Source: Spisula solida
Taxonomy: Eukaryota; Mollusca; Bivalvia; Venerida; Mactridae
Direction of reading: 5' to 3'
NCBI GenBank assembly: GCA_947247005.1
Contig: OX365962.1
Location: 4,933,201-4,997,200, forward strand
Length of the DNA: 64,000 nucleotides
Part shown: positions 1-12,271 of the stretch, one piece after another
How positions within the stretch are numbered: position 1 is the stretch's first letter
How the letters are laid out: every line of letters begins with the position of its first letter
Position numbers and translations under genes: made by a program
The notes under the pieces: generated by a model
The model's database searches: none
Seen by the model: only the letters and a program-made list of their open reading frames with translations
Told to the model about the DNA's origin: nothing

Positions 1-470
1 CAATAAGGACAGAATGTTAAAGCATATTTCTGGAGATTTTCATCAGATTCGGCCAAAAATCGATTTTTTCACCGATGACGTCGGAGAAAGGTCCTAAACA
101 ACCTTAAGTAGGTGTACCGAGCAGGAAATCAAGCAAATTTATTAAACCCAGAACCACATTAGAAACGTACAATTATGGTTGAAACTAGGTTCATAACTTT
201 TTCTATAGATACATGTAAACCAAGTGACAATGAAATTAGGAGCTGAAAAGTAATAAATTACAAGATAATCATTAATGTATAACGACAGCATATTTTTAAA
301 AATGCTGGCCCCTACAATTTTAAAACACAAGAAAATATAAATATATAAACGGAATGAAATGTGCAAGCAACTTAACAGAGTCGGTAATGTGGGTCATGGG
401 AATCTATGTAGGCTTACCAGTCACTGATGCTAGAGTGGTCATCTTCAGCTATAAAACATGTGTTATTTAA
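1..470. other. Noncoding flank, nothing recognised
   Basis: AT-rich sequence with frequent stops in all frames. I see no coding region, RNA gene or repeat boundary here. Confidence 0.5.
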
Positions 471-639
471 GAAATTATGAATATGTAGCTGTGCTTTGTG
501 GTAGAATAAAACACAGGCACAAGTTTTGATGTGTAGTAATTAAACCACAAGTGCGTACCACAAGTGATTTAATGTTCACATCCGAACGAGTGCCTGTGTT
601 TTATTCTACAACAAAGCACAGCTGTATATTCATTATTTC
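471..639. repeat. Inverted repeat / hairpin, 49-bp arms
   Basis: Arms at 471-519 and 591-639 are reverse complements with about four mismatches, separated by 71 bp. The arms contain GTAGAATAAAACACAGGCA and its complement. This may be a small hairpin-type MITE or the two ends of one, but no clear target duplication is visible. Confidence 0.75.
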
Positions 640-1410
640 ACTTGTAAACTACTGGTAGCTTCCATAACCAACAATACTCAGTCTGCAATGTGAAGCACAA
701 CAAGACATGCTTGACGTGGAATTACATTCTTTCCTCGCAACATTACATCATTTGGCTGATTGATGACATCAAACGTGACATCATAAATCAGCTGTGTTTT
801 TTAAAACATTAATTCAAGCACACCTTTGTTTTCTCTATGTGTATATAGGTAAAGCTGCTAGGTGTGTTAGAATATACATTTATTACTGTAGAAACTGTAT
901 TAAGAATAAGAGACCTGGTGACCCATGGGACTGATAAATAGTGGTCTCTTAATAGAAAATACCAACAAAGTTTTAAGTTACAATGACTTGTCCTTTTTGT
1001 TGGTCTTTATCAAAGACTTGGTTTTTTTCATTTATATTGCTTCATGCCTCTTATATGCAGACAAAATTAACGACTGACGTATGAACATAATTTAGGGAGT
1101 TTCAATGCAATACCCTAGCTCTTTCTTGGCTCTATATCATGCCTGGGTACAGCACCAATAAACATACAAGACCACTTCTGGGTTTACAACCAGTTTTAAA
1201 ATTATTATCATTTTAAGCGATATGTTTACTGCCTTTATATTTTTATCCGGGACGATACTCTACTTCCTTGTAAAAAAGAGAATAATTTTTCGACCAATCT
1301 TCCTAACTCCTTGGGGGCATGTTAATGAAAAAATATTTTTTTATGGTAGTTAACTGAGATGGCATCCAGAGATTTTCTTCGTTTTTTTATGAAATTTGTC
1401 ACGTTTTAGC
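640..1410. other. Noncoding, nothing recognised
   Basis: AT-rich DNA with no credible ORF, repeat or RNA gene. Confidence 0.45.
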
Positions 1411-1570
1411 GTGATTAGACAGTACACAGTGATTAGACAGTACACAGTGATTAGACAGTACACAGTGATTAGATAGTACACAGTGAATGAGTGATTAGAC
1501 ATGTTGTCTGTTCACGTATGTTCAAATTTAGGTAAGAGGTTACAATGAAGTGATTAGACAGTACACAGTG
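1411..1570. repeat. 18-bp tandem repeat
   Basis: Four head-to-tail copies of GTGATTAGACAGTACACA start at 1411, 1429, 1447 and 1465 (the last with one change). A partial copy follows at 1491 and another at about 1550. A small local minisatellite. Confidence 0.85.
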
Positions 1571-1829
1571 TGGACTGTAATATTTTAAGGGATTTATGTT
1601 GTGTAAACCAGGAATTTCACTTTTCAATTATAAGTGTTTTTCTTCAAGTTTGTGCTGATAGACCAGCGTTGCTTAAATACTTACATTATTATTTGGTATG
1701 ATTCAGCACCTCATAAATCAGTGATCTGTTAGAAAGTTCTTCACTTGCTTATCTCACCATAAGAACAAATATACACCATTCACGTCACCTGGAAATAAGA
1801 AATGTTACTTTGAAAAGCGTTTCAGAAAT

Positions 1830-1930
1830 GACCAAGTGCCCTGGCCGAGGATCAAACCAGGGACCTCTCAATCAGTAGTCAAGAAAAAATCATCTGCTCG
1901 ACCACCAGTTCTTCGAAGACCACCATTACC
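1830..1930 (-). mobile_element. tRNA-derived SINE-like remnant
   Basis: Read on the minus strand, the segment has a B-box-like GGTTTGATCC (1849-1858) inside a perfect six-base stem, CCCTGG...CCAGGG, like a tRNA T arm. About 45 nt upstream is an A-box-like TGGTCGAGCAG (about 1895-1906). This is the layout of a tRNA-derived SINE head. No full cloverleaf is seen and the body is not bounded, so it is a fragment or a decayed copy. Confidence 0.5.
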
Positions 1931-2372
1931 AGTATCTGGTTAGGGCCGCATGCTTTCCAAGTTGTTTCATGAGCTATCAGGGAGATTTTCAACTTTTGTC
2001 CATGATATTTTAGCTTTCGTCCGTGAAATTTTCAGACGTGCAAAGGGAGGTAAATCCTAATAGACTTATATGAACTTATTTTTGGACTGGATACAGACTT
2101 TAACCATGTCTTAAAATAATGGCCGCTGATTGCGTGAAATTTGCAATCTGTTTTAGCTGAAATCAATGATAAAACATGCAATATTGCTTCAATTAATGTT
2201 GCACTTGTAAAGTAACATGCTCTCATTAATAAATTCCCATGTCATTGTCTGATGTTAAACTGACCTGCTGCGCTTGTCTGGTACATGTATCAATTACTGA
2301 TGAACAAGGATTAAACACATGCCTTGTAACAGCTGGAAATTGTCTGTTTCTAGGATGATCATACAATAGGGG
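1931..2372. other. Noncoding, nothing recognised
   Basis: Short stop-rich frames only. No repeat boundary was seen until the target duplication of the next element at 2373-2380. Confidence 0.45.
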
Positions 2373-2380
2373 TTAAACAA

Positions 2381-5255
2381 GTCTTCGACGTAACTTTTTC
2401 TGGCACCTTGTCCGGGGGGGACAATCCAACTAAAATTCCACCTTGTCCCCCACAGTTTCACATTGTCCGACACAATTACAGTGAATTTTATTGACAAAAC
2501 GTTTTAGAACAGATAAAGGATAGTATAGTGGTACGAAAACCCTTTCATCAATTTGATTCAATTATTTAAAACAAAAATCAACACAATAATGATCTTTATG
2601 TTTCAATTTTTTCGAATTGTTTTTGACGTCTATGCAGCAATAATATGATCTAAAATCAATGTTTATACTATTTTATTCGAGTATTGCGTTAATTTTAATG
2701 CAGGGCTTTCTCTGGAGAGTATTTAACTGTCACCACTACCTTCGCCACATGAAAAAGTTGGGCAATCTTTTCATTGACTTCTATTGTAAATTTGACTACT
2801 TGTATAATTATGTATTTCAGTAAAAAATTGCTATTTTCTGTGATTTTCGAACTATGTGTATATGGTTAGGCACCAAAACTTAAAATATTGCATTTCTTTT
2901 GTTTCTCTAATCAGAGTGAAATCCTGATTTGATAGTATATTTACCAATGTAGAATCTTCTATAGTTATACAAAATTCATGTTTTTGCTTATAAGAAAATA
3001 ACCAGTAAGTTTTATAATCAGCCACTTACTCATGAAGAGGTACACTACAGTATTTACCTCATGTAAAAATTATTTTTTATCAAAAAGAACATTTAGACTA
3101 CGTCTTTAGACAAAAATGTCTCAAATTTAACATAGAAAATAATTGTTTTGGTGGTTTATTATCTAGGGATATGGCCCTGGTAGTATTTAATTATTTTACA
3201 TTTCATGACAAACAAACAAGAATAATATTAAATAATCGTTTTTGTAATAAATAAAGAAGGATCCAAGCAATATGTTGTTGTTCAATGTTCAAAATGTGAA
3301 TTGCACTGTACAAGTTTCTGTTTCTCGTTGAAACAATTAGCAAGTGTTAAAAGTTCAACAGTAAAGCAATTTAACATCATTAATTGCCAATGAGACCAGT
3401 TGATCAAACAATGGCACGCTTCAATCATAATCACCTTGGTAACTTAGCTACCCTAGACCGACTGCAGACTGCAATAAATGTGTTAACTTGTGAAACCGCG
3501 AATTGTTTACAATCTACAAATTCCCCCGGATGTTACCATTTTACGACAATTTTACGACATAAACATGCAGTATAATGGATCTTTTACGACATTAGGTAAA
3601 GTTTTGTTCAGAAATTAGCTTTTACCATGAAATTCGCCGAATTAATTTTTTGATTGCTACATTCTTGCACGCATGTTAATTAAATGTATATGACACTCTA
3701 TATTAACGTATGTAAAAGGTGTAAATATGCTGCCGCTTAACAATGTTACCGCGTTAAGCGTAAAACGCACTAGTCAAATTCTACCCTGCTTTATGTAAGC
3801 CCTCATAATTTGAGTATCTATTATCCGATTTTAAATATTTAAAGCTTGTAATGAAGCAGAGATATATGCCTGTCTATTAATACAACATTCATCACGATAC
3901 CCTAGTTATTAAATCCACGGCGACGAGTAAGAATCCGTTCCGCGTAAAAGTAAGTTTAAAATATCCCGTTTTTTACCAAATAAAAATTCAATCAACGGTC
4001 GAAAATCATCAAACATTAATCTAATTTTCGATCGATTTTGTTCATTAAAGCTTGTTTTAAAAGCTTATACTGTAAGGTTTTATAAAATGTAAAACTTATT
4101 TTTAAAGCATTTGCGAGTTGTCGACCGCCAACGAAATAAAACAGAACGGACGTATTCATAATAATGTTTGATGTAAACGACGCCGACCATTGATCATCTT
4201 TTGTGGCGATTTTTTCAAAGGCTAGCATCATGGTTCGTAATTTAATGCAACCAATACCTCTCAAAATGCATTTAATAGCAGGTTATATTGTAAATAATCG
4301 CCATTTTATAATTAACATTCGGCAATAAGTCCGCAAGTTCAATACAGCTACCAAAAAAAATTGTCCCGCATCGTGACAAAAATCACTATTTTTGACTCCA
4401 TTTTGTAAAGACAGAACCAATAGAAACCAGAAAAAAGTACAACCAGTACCTCAAAACGTATTTAATCTCACAATTTAAACAAGTTTCAATCAAAAATATG
4501 TTTTCAATTAGCGCATGGAAGGTGTGCAGGTGCCCGTTTCACACGCGTTTCGACGTGATTCCGCCATTTTGAAAATTTATTTGCAATAATTAGTACATAA
4601 ATGCACGAAGTTTAATCAACTCGTTGGCGGTCGACAACTCACAAATGCTTTATAAATAAGTTTTACATTTTATAAAACCTTAAAGTATTAGCTTTTAAAA
4701 CAAGTTTTAATGAACAAAATCGATCGAAAATTAAATTCATATTTGATGATTTTCGACCGTTGGTTGTATTTTTATTTGGTAAAAAAAAGAGGTATTTTAA
4801 ACTTACTTTTACGCGGAACGGATTCTTACTCGTCGCCGTGGATTTAATAATTAGGGCATCGTGATGAATGTTGTATTAAAAGACAATATATCTCTGCTTC
4901 AATACAAGCTTTAAATATTTAAAATCGGATAACAGATACGAAAATTATGAGGTCTTACATAAAGCAGGGTAGAATTTGACTTGTGCGTTTTACGCTTAAC
5001 GCGGTAACATTGTTAATAGGCCGATCGATATGTGTAAGCGGCAGCATATTTACGTTAATATAGAGTGTCATATACATTTAATTAACATGCGTGATTCTTG
5101 ATTTCTTTTATCGTAGCTATGTTTTGAGGATAATTTGGTCTTTCATTCTTAGAATTTTGACTTGCCCGGACGGACAATCTGCTTTTTAGATCAGGTTGTC
5201 CGCTGGGATTTTGACTTATCCCGGACATCGGGCAACCCACTTACGTCGAAGACTG
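2381..5255. mobile_element. hAT-like nonautonomous DNA transposon with 8-bp TSD
   Basis: The ends are inverted copies of GTCTTCGACGTAA, and both subterminal regions carry TTGTCC/GGACAA words and G/C runs. The octamer TTAAACAA directly flanks both sides (2373-2380 and 5256-5263), the target-duplication size of the hAT superfamily. The right end finishes in CTG while the left lacks the expected CA, consistent with a 2-bp terminal loss. No transposase ORF is present: inside are AT-rich DNA and a large foldback (3668-5093). Family assignment rests on TSD size and end style only. Confidence 0.65.
3668..5093. repeat. Large foldback inverted repeat (arms about 470 bp)
   Basis: The left arm (3668-4133) and right arm (4621-5093) are reverse complements over essentially their whole length, with scattered mismatches and a short extra segment near 5022-5040. 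The spacer is about 487 bp. Each outer end is CACGCATGTTAATTAA, and the 7-mer ATTCTTG flanks both outer ends (3661-3667 and 5094-5100), which suggests insertion as a unit inside the surrounding hAT-like element. The short open frames in the arms are not supported as genes. Confidence 0.8.
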
Positions 5256-5299
5256 TTAAACAATGCGCTCACCTTGCGATACGCATCATGGTACGGAGT

Positions 5300-6012
5300 A
5301 TATAATACAATATGTATCGCGATACATATAGTTTAACATGAAGACAGGATAATGAGCATTTTAACTGTTTAAACTTTATAACATCACAGGCTTTTTTCCT
5401 TATAATTAAGCAGAGGCTTTATTAGACCTTTTTTCCAAGGAATATGTTTTTTTCCTAAACAAAATCAGTTCCCCATATTACATGTATCAGTCAGTATTTT
5501 TCCCTAATTAAGGTCTTAAATGAAAGTAAGAAAAAAGACTTCTCATGAACTTTAGCCATTTTAGCCATCAACTGTCACCTTTAGTTTCATTTAGTCATTT
5601 AAAGTTATTTTTAAAACAAAATTAAAGTATTAGTTGTATGAGCTATAGATCGAGGAGTTCCACGTTTTTTGTCCGTCGTATTTCGTATTTTCAGTCTCGA
5701 TACGTACGGTCCCGATGCGGACTTAAGTCATTCTGCATAAATAAATGGCAGCCATAGTCGGCGTGAAATTCACGCTCGACGATAACAAAAAGCATTAGTG
5801 CTTCAGTGATGTCTCACTCGGGAGTTTATCAAGAAAAATGGCCGACGTCCCCTCGTTTGATAGGTTAATAAGGTCAAACAAATGATACTTAATATTACCT
5901 CATTTTAAGTAGAGAATGGGTAGAGACCGTATCGTATTATAGCCGTACCATTCCGTACCATCTTCGTACCGTGAACCGTATTATACCGTCCAACGGTATA
6001 TCGTTACACCCT
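5300..6012 (+). mobile_element. Roughly 700-bp dispersed repeat, copy 1
   Basis: It aligns in the same orientation with 8356-9026 over nearly its full length by eye, ending in the shared AACGGTATATCGTTACACCC. Copy 1 holds an extra block of about 65 bp near 5925-5990, rich in CGTACC/CCGTA words. The termini resemble short-TIR DNA transposons whose ends read GGGTGTAACGATA. No ORF, so it is nonautonomous. Confidence 0.6.
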
Positions 6013-6328
6013 AAATGAACAATAAATACAAATACAGAATAATGCCAGTCCAGGTTTTTCATGATATGTCCAGGGCTTGTGGGTTTGACACTCGATTACT
6101 TTTTAATATAATATTAAAGTCTGAAATACTTTGGGTTGATTTTTAATCCGGTGCATAGAATTTGGGCAAATTGTGTTAGCATCAAGGAGTGAAGGACAAA
6201 AAATAAAGTTTAATATTTTTATGTCAAATCATGTGTTTTATATGAGTACATGTTTCTATTTTATTGGTTAATTTAAAAAAAGTCATTCCCGTTAATAGTT
6301 TTTGTGAAATTTAGCATTTTGTATGGTA
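6013..6328. other. Noncoding, nothing recognised
   Basis: AT-rich spacer between two transposon fragments. No feature seen. Confidence 0.4.
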
Positions 6329-6535
6329 CAGTCAGGACTCGTTACAACGACACCCGATATACTGACAATTTCGCTATAACGACACCAATTGGTGGGGACG
6401 AATTCTATACAATGTTAATAGTATCGGTTATAACGACATATTCACTTACCGACACCGACAGCTAAAAGATGGGAACTAATCGATTGTTCACACAGTAATA
6501 AATACTCGATATAATGACACTATCAAGGGACTATT
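6329..6535 (+). mobile_element. pogo/Tigger-like transposon end fragment
   Basis: A TA dinucleotide (6327-6328) precedes CAGTCAGGACTCGTTACAAC, followed by repeated ATAACGACA words (near 6374, 6429 and, degenerate, 6512). A CAGT start after TA with tandem TATAACGACA subterminal motifs is typical of pogo/Tigger-type Tc1-mariner elements. I cannot find a matching right end, so this is a 5' fragment without transposase. Confidence 0.5.
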
Positions 6536-6837
6536 TTTCACACCTGAACTATTTATCGACTTCACAAAGTCACCGTCTGAGCAAGGAAACTAATTATGTA
6601 ATTACACTTGTGAAAATTATCTTAATTGCTCTCTTTATAATAGAGGAACCTTTCACAGTCGAATCACAGTTTGTGTGCTACGGCTCGCGCATTCGTAATC
6701 AAGGGAGATAAGCGAAGTCATCGCATATATTCGTATTTTAGAAATTGTACGGTTCACGAAATAAACGATGTTAATCGAGATTTCTCGACTTGATTTATTA
6801 ATTCATCAATTCTTAAAGACGATAGGATAAAATTTGT
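6536..6837. other. Noncoding, nothing recognised
   Basis: A 65-codon frame opens at 6514 but has no recognisable domain. Considered spacer. Confidence 0.4.
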
Positions 6838-8047
6838 AACAAAACAAGAGCACCGCCTTGCGGGTGCAGATGCTCATCTGATCATTGGCACTGTAAAAAA
6901 GGCCCATTACCCTTGCATAAAGTAGAACAGTGTTATGAGAATTGCTATATAAAAGTGAGGTATTGATAGTGAAAAAAGGGGCAATAACTCTTGCAAAATG
7001 CTGATCAGAGTTATGGGTCATGCTTGGCATGGCCAGGTGTAGATGGTGAATAAGTGTTGAAAGTTTCAAAGCAATAGCCCACATAGTGTATGAGAAAAGT
7101 GGACCTAAACACAAAACTTAACCAAGGAATTTTCTAAGTCTAATAAGGGGCAATAACTCATACAAAATGCAGATCAGAGTTATGGTTCTTGCTTGACATG
7201 GTCAGGTATTGATGGTGAACAAGTGTTGAAAGTTTCAAAGCAATAACTCTGATAGTTTAGGAGAAAAGTGGACCTAAACACAAAACTTAACCAAGTTATT
7301 TCATTTTCTAAGTCCAAAAAGGGGCAATAATTCTTACAAAATGCAGATCAGAATTATGGGTCTTGTTTGACATGGTCAGGTATTGATGGGGAACAAGTGT
7401 TGAAAGTTTCAAAGCAATAGCCCACATAGTGTATGAGAAAAGTGGACCTAAACACAAAACTTAACCAAGGAATTTTCTGAGTCCAAAAAGGGACAATAAC
7501 TCATGCAAAATGCAGATCAGAGTTATGGTTCTTGCTTGGCATGGTCAGGTATTGATGGTGAACAAGTGCTGAAAGTTTCAAAGCAATAGCCCACATAATG
7601 TATGAGAAAAGTGGACCTAAACACAAAACTTAACCAAGGAATTTTCTGAGTCCAAAAAGGGGCAATAACTCACGCAAAATGCAGATCAGTTATGGTTCTT
7701 GTTTGACATGGTCAGGTATTGATGGTAAACAAGTTTTGAAAGTTTCATAGCAATAACTCTGATAGTTTAGGAGAAAAGTGGACCTAAACGCAAAACTTAA
7801 CCAAGGCATTTTATTTTCTAAGTCCAAAAAGGGGCAATAATTCTTACAAAATGCAGATCAGAGTTATTGGTCTTGCTTTACAGGCTCAGGTATTGATGGT
7901 GAACAAGTGTTGCAAGTTTCAAAGCAATAGCTTTGATAGTTAATGAAAAAAAATTACCTAAACACAAAACTTAACCAAGCAACGCCAACGCTGACGACGA
8001 TCAAGTGATGACAATAACTCATCTTTTTTTCAAAAATCAGATGAGCT
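6838..8047 (+). mobile_element. Repeat element with internal ~170-bp tandem units
   Basis: It opens with AACAAGAGCACCGCCTTGCG and a GATGCTCATCTGAT segment, and closes with ATCAGATGAGCT, an inverted match of the start. Between are about 6.5 head-to-tail copies of a unit of 168-174 bp. The landmark GTGGACCTAAAC recurs at 7099, 7268, 7442, 7611 and 7779. Units also share GGGGCAATAACTC and GTTGAAAGTTTCAAAGCAAT. Such elements with a variable tandem core are common in bivalves (inference). Any ORF across it is a by-product of the repeat. Confidence 0.7.
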
Positions 8048-8355
8048 AATGAATTACCAAATTATACTCTAGAGCGTTAGATTTTATAGTTTACTGTAGT
8101 AGTATCTGGACATCTTTAAATTCGGACACCCTTTATTTTGGAGCTCTCTCAAAACATTGTATTTTATTTTAAATATTATTTTATGTAATTATGAGAATTT
8201 CATACTGCTGATTTTGCTGATTATGTCAATTTTATGACATAATAAATTATATGTTAGCCATTAATTGATTTCTATGAAACAATATCCAAATCTAATTTCT
8301 CGTCACTAGTGAAATTCAGTATAATGACAAATTTATTATTTTGATCGGGAACAAA
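8048..8355. other. Noncoding, nothing recognised
   Basis: AT-rich spacer between two repeat elements. Confidence 0.4.
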
Positions 8356-9026
8356 CAGTGTTGTTGTATCACGATACAATTTTACATATATTTTTGCATG
8401 AAGACAGTAAAATGAGTATCTTTACAGTTTAAACTTTATTACATCACTGGCCTTTTTCCTTATAATCAAGCAGAGGCTTTATAAGACCTCTTCTCAATAG
8501 AAAAAGATTTTGCCTAAACAAAATCAGTTCCCCATATCACATGTACCGGTACCAGTATTTTCCATAATTAAAGGTAAGAAAAAATACTTCTCATGAGTGC
8601 CAACAAGAGTCCCTTTAGCCATTAACGGTCAGCTTTAGTTTCACTTAGTCATTTATCATGCTTTTTAAAGTTCTTTTTAAAACAACATTAACCTATTCAT
8701 TGTAATAACTATGAGCTATCCAAATATTTCACATTTTTCGTCTGTTGTATTTCAATTCTGAATGTATTTTCGGTCTGATATATGTACTGTCCCGATACAG
8801 ACTTTAGTCATTCTGCAAAAAGAAATGGCTGCCGTGGTCGTCGCAAGTTTCATGCTCGATGATAACAAATGCATAATTGCTTCAGTGATTTCGCACTCTT
8901 AGTTTAACAAGAATAATGGGCGATGTCCAAGCGTGCGATAGATTATTTAAATAATGTCAAGCAAATGTTACCTAATTTTAACAGGATAATGGATAGAGGC
9001 CTTACCAACGGTATATCGTTACACCC
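8356..9026 (+). mobile_element. Roughly 700-bp dispersed repeat, copy 2
   Basis: Direct-orientation homologue of 5300-6012. It starts CAGTGTTGTTGTATCACGAT and ends CGGTATATCGTTACACCC, giving imperfect inverted ends around ACGATA. Shared internal landmarks include TCATTCTGCA, GATAACAAA and GCTTCAGTGAT. No coding capacity; probably a MITE-class DNA element. Confidence 0.6.
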
Positions 9027-9225
9027 TTACTACTTATAAGATCAATGATTAATTATTTATAACTAATTCATTTGAAATTGTGAGAGGAAAGTCAGACTGA
9101 TATTAAATAGAAGTTAAAGAAATTATTTCACTTAAGATTGGTCATTCTTATCTAGAATGAGTGAAACATTTCCCGATAAACCCAGCGTTTTTCTAGAGCA
9201 TTCTTGGGTGTAATATCATTATATT

Positions 9226-9523
9226 AAGCTTATATATGTGATCAGTATGTCTATAGTATACAATACTTATATATGTGATCAGTATGTCTATAGTATACAA
9301 TACTTATATATGTGATCAGTATGTCTATAGTATACAATACTTATATATGTGATCAGTATGTCTATAGTATACAATACTTTAATATGTGATCAGTATGTCT
9401 ATAGTATACAATACTTATATATGTGATCAGTATGTCTATAGTATACAATACTTTAATATGTGATCAGTATGTCTATAGTATACAATACTTTAATATGTGA
9501 TCAGTATGTCTATAGTATACAAT
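9226..9523. repeat. 37-bp minisatellite, eight copies
   Basis: Eight exact-period units; GATCAGTATGTCTATAGTAT recurs at 9240, 9277, 9314, 9351, 9388, 9425, 9462 and 9499. Units differ mainly at TTATATATG versus TTTAATATG. The period, and the words AGTATAC and AGTATGT, are shared with the giant array at the right of the window. Confidence 0.95.
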
Positions 9524-9689
9524 CCAATCAAACAATATTGAGCTCCTCCTATAATGCACGGAGCTATACTGTCTAAGAGACAATTAGCCCCTCTCTCAGT
9601 TTAACTATATATAGTGTGAAATTATCATTACAGTTTTAAAATAACTCCTCCCAATTAGGTAATATTGCATAATCCTAGCTGAAATCCTA

Positions 9690-10025
9690 ACAGGGATCTA
9701 TGTTTCTACAAGAAATTGGTTATCAATTATTGAAGCTGCAGGAGGCAGGAAATAGACCATTAAACTCCTTAGACATGAAAGGGTAGTATATTGGTATATT
9801 GTTAATTACTGGTTTTGGGGACAGTAGTTGCACAATTAGGGGTCATATAACTTGGTGACAGCTGTCTATGTTTTTACAAGGAATTATATTGATTATAAAC
9901 TTACTGATGCTGCAGGAGGCAGGGAATAGATCAAAAACTCCTTAGACTTTAAAAGGGTTGTATATTGGTTTATTGCTAATTACTTGTTTTTAAGACAGTA
10001 ACTGCATAATTAGGGGTCATTTAGT
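9690..10025. repeat. Tandem duplication, ~174-bp unit
   Basis: Two diverged direct copies: GCTGCAGGAGGCAGG occurs at 9735 and 9909, and both copies carry a CTATGTTT(C/T)TACAAG stretch and end with AATTAGGGGTCAT. No coding signal. Confidence 0.7.
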
Positions 10026-10407
10026 GGAATTAAAATCTTGCATCAACTAAAAAATGCTTTTAATTGGAAGTCAACTAAAATACATACTTATATTCAGAGG
10101 AATACATTATATGTATTCTAAGATATTCTAATGTCTTATTAAAATGAACTTCTAACAACCATTTAAAACTGTCCCTTAGTTTTCATGTATGTAAATATTA
10201 ATGCCAAAAATATTTATGTATATAATATCATTTTAATAAAATGATTATTTATATAATATTATATTAGTAATATGTGTATACATAATTATAGTTGCATTTT
10301 AATGAATTGTGTACTATTGCTGTGAATATTTATAAGTATCTTATAATTCTGTATTAGAATGGTCACGTAATAATGTTTATGTGATATATAATGTGATTGT
10401 ATTTGTA
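10026..10407. other. Very AT-rich spacer
   Basis: Dense TATAAT/ATTATA sequence without an ORF or repeat structure beyond low complexity. Confidence 0.45.
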
Positions 10408-11880
10408 CGAGGGGTGATCAATATCTTCGAAGACTTTCCTTCTAACTTTTTGAATATTGATTCTAGAACAATGAAATTCCCAGGCAATATAGATCCATCA
10501 ATTATCTAGCGTTTTAATTAATTAATTATATTGTGACGTCACAATGTTCTTGATGACGTCACTTATTGTGACCAAGGTGCAGCGCGCGCCGTCGAGTGTG
10601 ACGGACAATAAATAATCACAGAGCAATGGCATTTCATTTAAGATTAACGCCTAACTTGGAAAATCCTTGCGATAGCTCGAAGATGACTTGACCCAACATG
10701 TATTGGGATTCTTTGCACTCCAAATCAGTGATCTACACATGATTTCATTGTTTATGTGATTATAGGGACTCTGTCAAACTGATTCCGGGGTAAAATAAGA
10801 ATAAACGGAAGAATTAAGACAGAGTTAGGGATACTCCTCCTTAATTTCTGAGAAATAAGAGGAATATTTCTGAACGGTATGTTCCTGGCAAACTCTACGA
10901 TCAGTATAGATTACAAAGCAATAAATCTTTCATTCCATTTGAAAGGAGTTCTAAGAAATTGTGCCCTTAACTTGTTAGGTCGTGATTCCTTCTTCATCCG
11001 GATGATGCTACCGTGTAAAGCCAACCGCTTTTTTCTGAGTTTTTAGTCCAGTAACGCAACGAGACAATTTCTATTCCGCCTTATATTCCAGAGTTGGCTA
11101 TTTATGACTTATTTCTGTATTAAAAGTAAATAAATCGTATATAGTGGGTCGGATATGAATCCAGAAAGGAGTTGGTGCTGCTCAAGCGGTGACGCTTGGA
11201 ATGACGTCACGTGACGTCCTGCTTCACGCACCCATTACATGAATAAAACTATGTAATAGGTGCATTCGGTTGGAGATATCCTACACTGAATAATGCTACC
11301 GGTTATTTACTTTTTTGTGCCTTGCTGACAAAACAAAATTGCTAGATGAAAAGTCCATGAATATCAGGGGCGTAGCTTAGTCAAAATCAATGTGTAGGCC
11401 ATGTTATTTTAGGGGGGTTCGGGGGCATGCTCCCCCGGAAAATTTTTAATTTCTATATCGTCGCAGGTGCATTCTTAGCCGTTTTTAGACTAAAAAACAA
11501 ATACGACTTTCAACTGTGAAAGCGTAAATATAATTCACGAAAATATATAAATCATTAACATGAATGAAAAATCACACAAATAGGAATCAACAGTATTGTC
11601 TAGATTCCATATAAACATAGGTTTCCTTATTGTATGACGTTTTGGGGACATGTTCGCCGAATGTTTTGAAATTATATTGTCGTATGTGTTCTGTGGGCTG
11701 TTTTCAGACTAAATATCAATAACAGCATCGGTGAGTTTGACACTCCTATACCCCATACCCCCATTGATTTTTATTTCATTTTTGGCGTTTTTATTTTTTC
11801 GACTTTCTGTGAAAAAGTGTAGGCCGCGGCCTATATGGCCTATAGGAAGTTACGCCCCTGAATATATTGATCACCCCTCG
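10408..11880. mobile_element. TIR DNA transposon, nonautonomous
   Basis: A perfect 17-bp inverted repeat CGAGGGGTGATCAATAT bounds the element (10408-10424 and 11864-11880). The flanks TTTGTA and TTTATA may be a six-base target duplication with one change. No transposase frame survives. The right end contains a nested MITE (11365-11860). CGAGGGG-type ends could be mariner-like, but this is not proven. Confidence 0.65.
11365..11860. mobile_element. Nested 496-bp MITE
   Basis: The ends CAGGGGCGTAGCTTAG and, inverted, CAGGGGCGTAACTTCC define a TIR element inserted next to the right terminus of the surrounding transposon. AATAT flanks both sides (11360-11364 and 11861-11865), and removing the insert plus one AATAT restores a continuous host end. 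A G/C-rich palindrome around GGGGGCATGCTCCCCC sits near the left end. No ORF. Confidence 0.7.
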
Positions 11881-12271
11881 TTTATATGTGAAAGGGACTA
11901 AAATAAAGTTCTACTTGATATTTAGGTTGTGGTATGAAATAATGTATTTGTATTAAAGTGTTAAAATATTACTGAAATTGGTCTATTGTATGTATCTATC
12001 TGAAGTAATGACTGAAATCATACTGGTGAGTATCTGACAATACAGTACTATCAGCTTTCAAAGTTTGTAATGTCTGTCCCCTTGAATTGTAACGTCCGTC
12101 CCCTCAGAATGTTAATTATAAATAACCATTTTAAAGTTTGCAGTACCATTCTTCTAATAAGGCAGTATAATATTAGAGAATTAAAACATGTGTAACTTGA
12201 TTTATAGCAATTATTTTTATAATTAAATGAGAACAAAAGTAAAATAAAACAAGACTGCGTTCAATAAACGC

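Noticed and set aside
4016..4264. 82-codon minus-strand frame in the foldback
   Set aside because: It spans an arm of an inverted repeat and has no homology that I recognise.
6806..7114. 102-codon minus-strand frame
   Set aside because: It lies in ~170-bp tandem repeat sequence with no domain.
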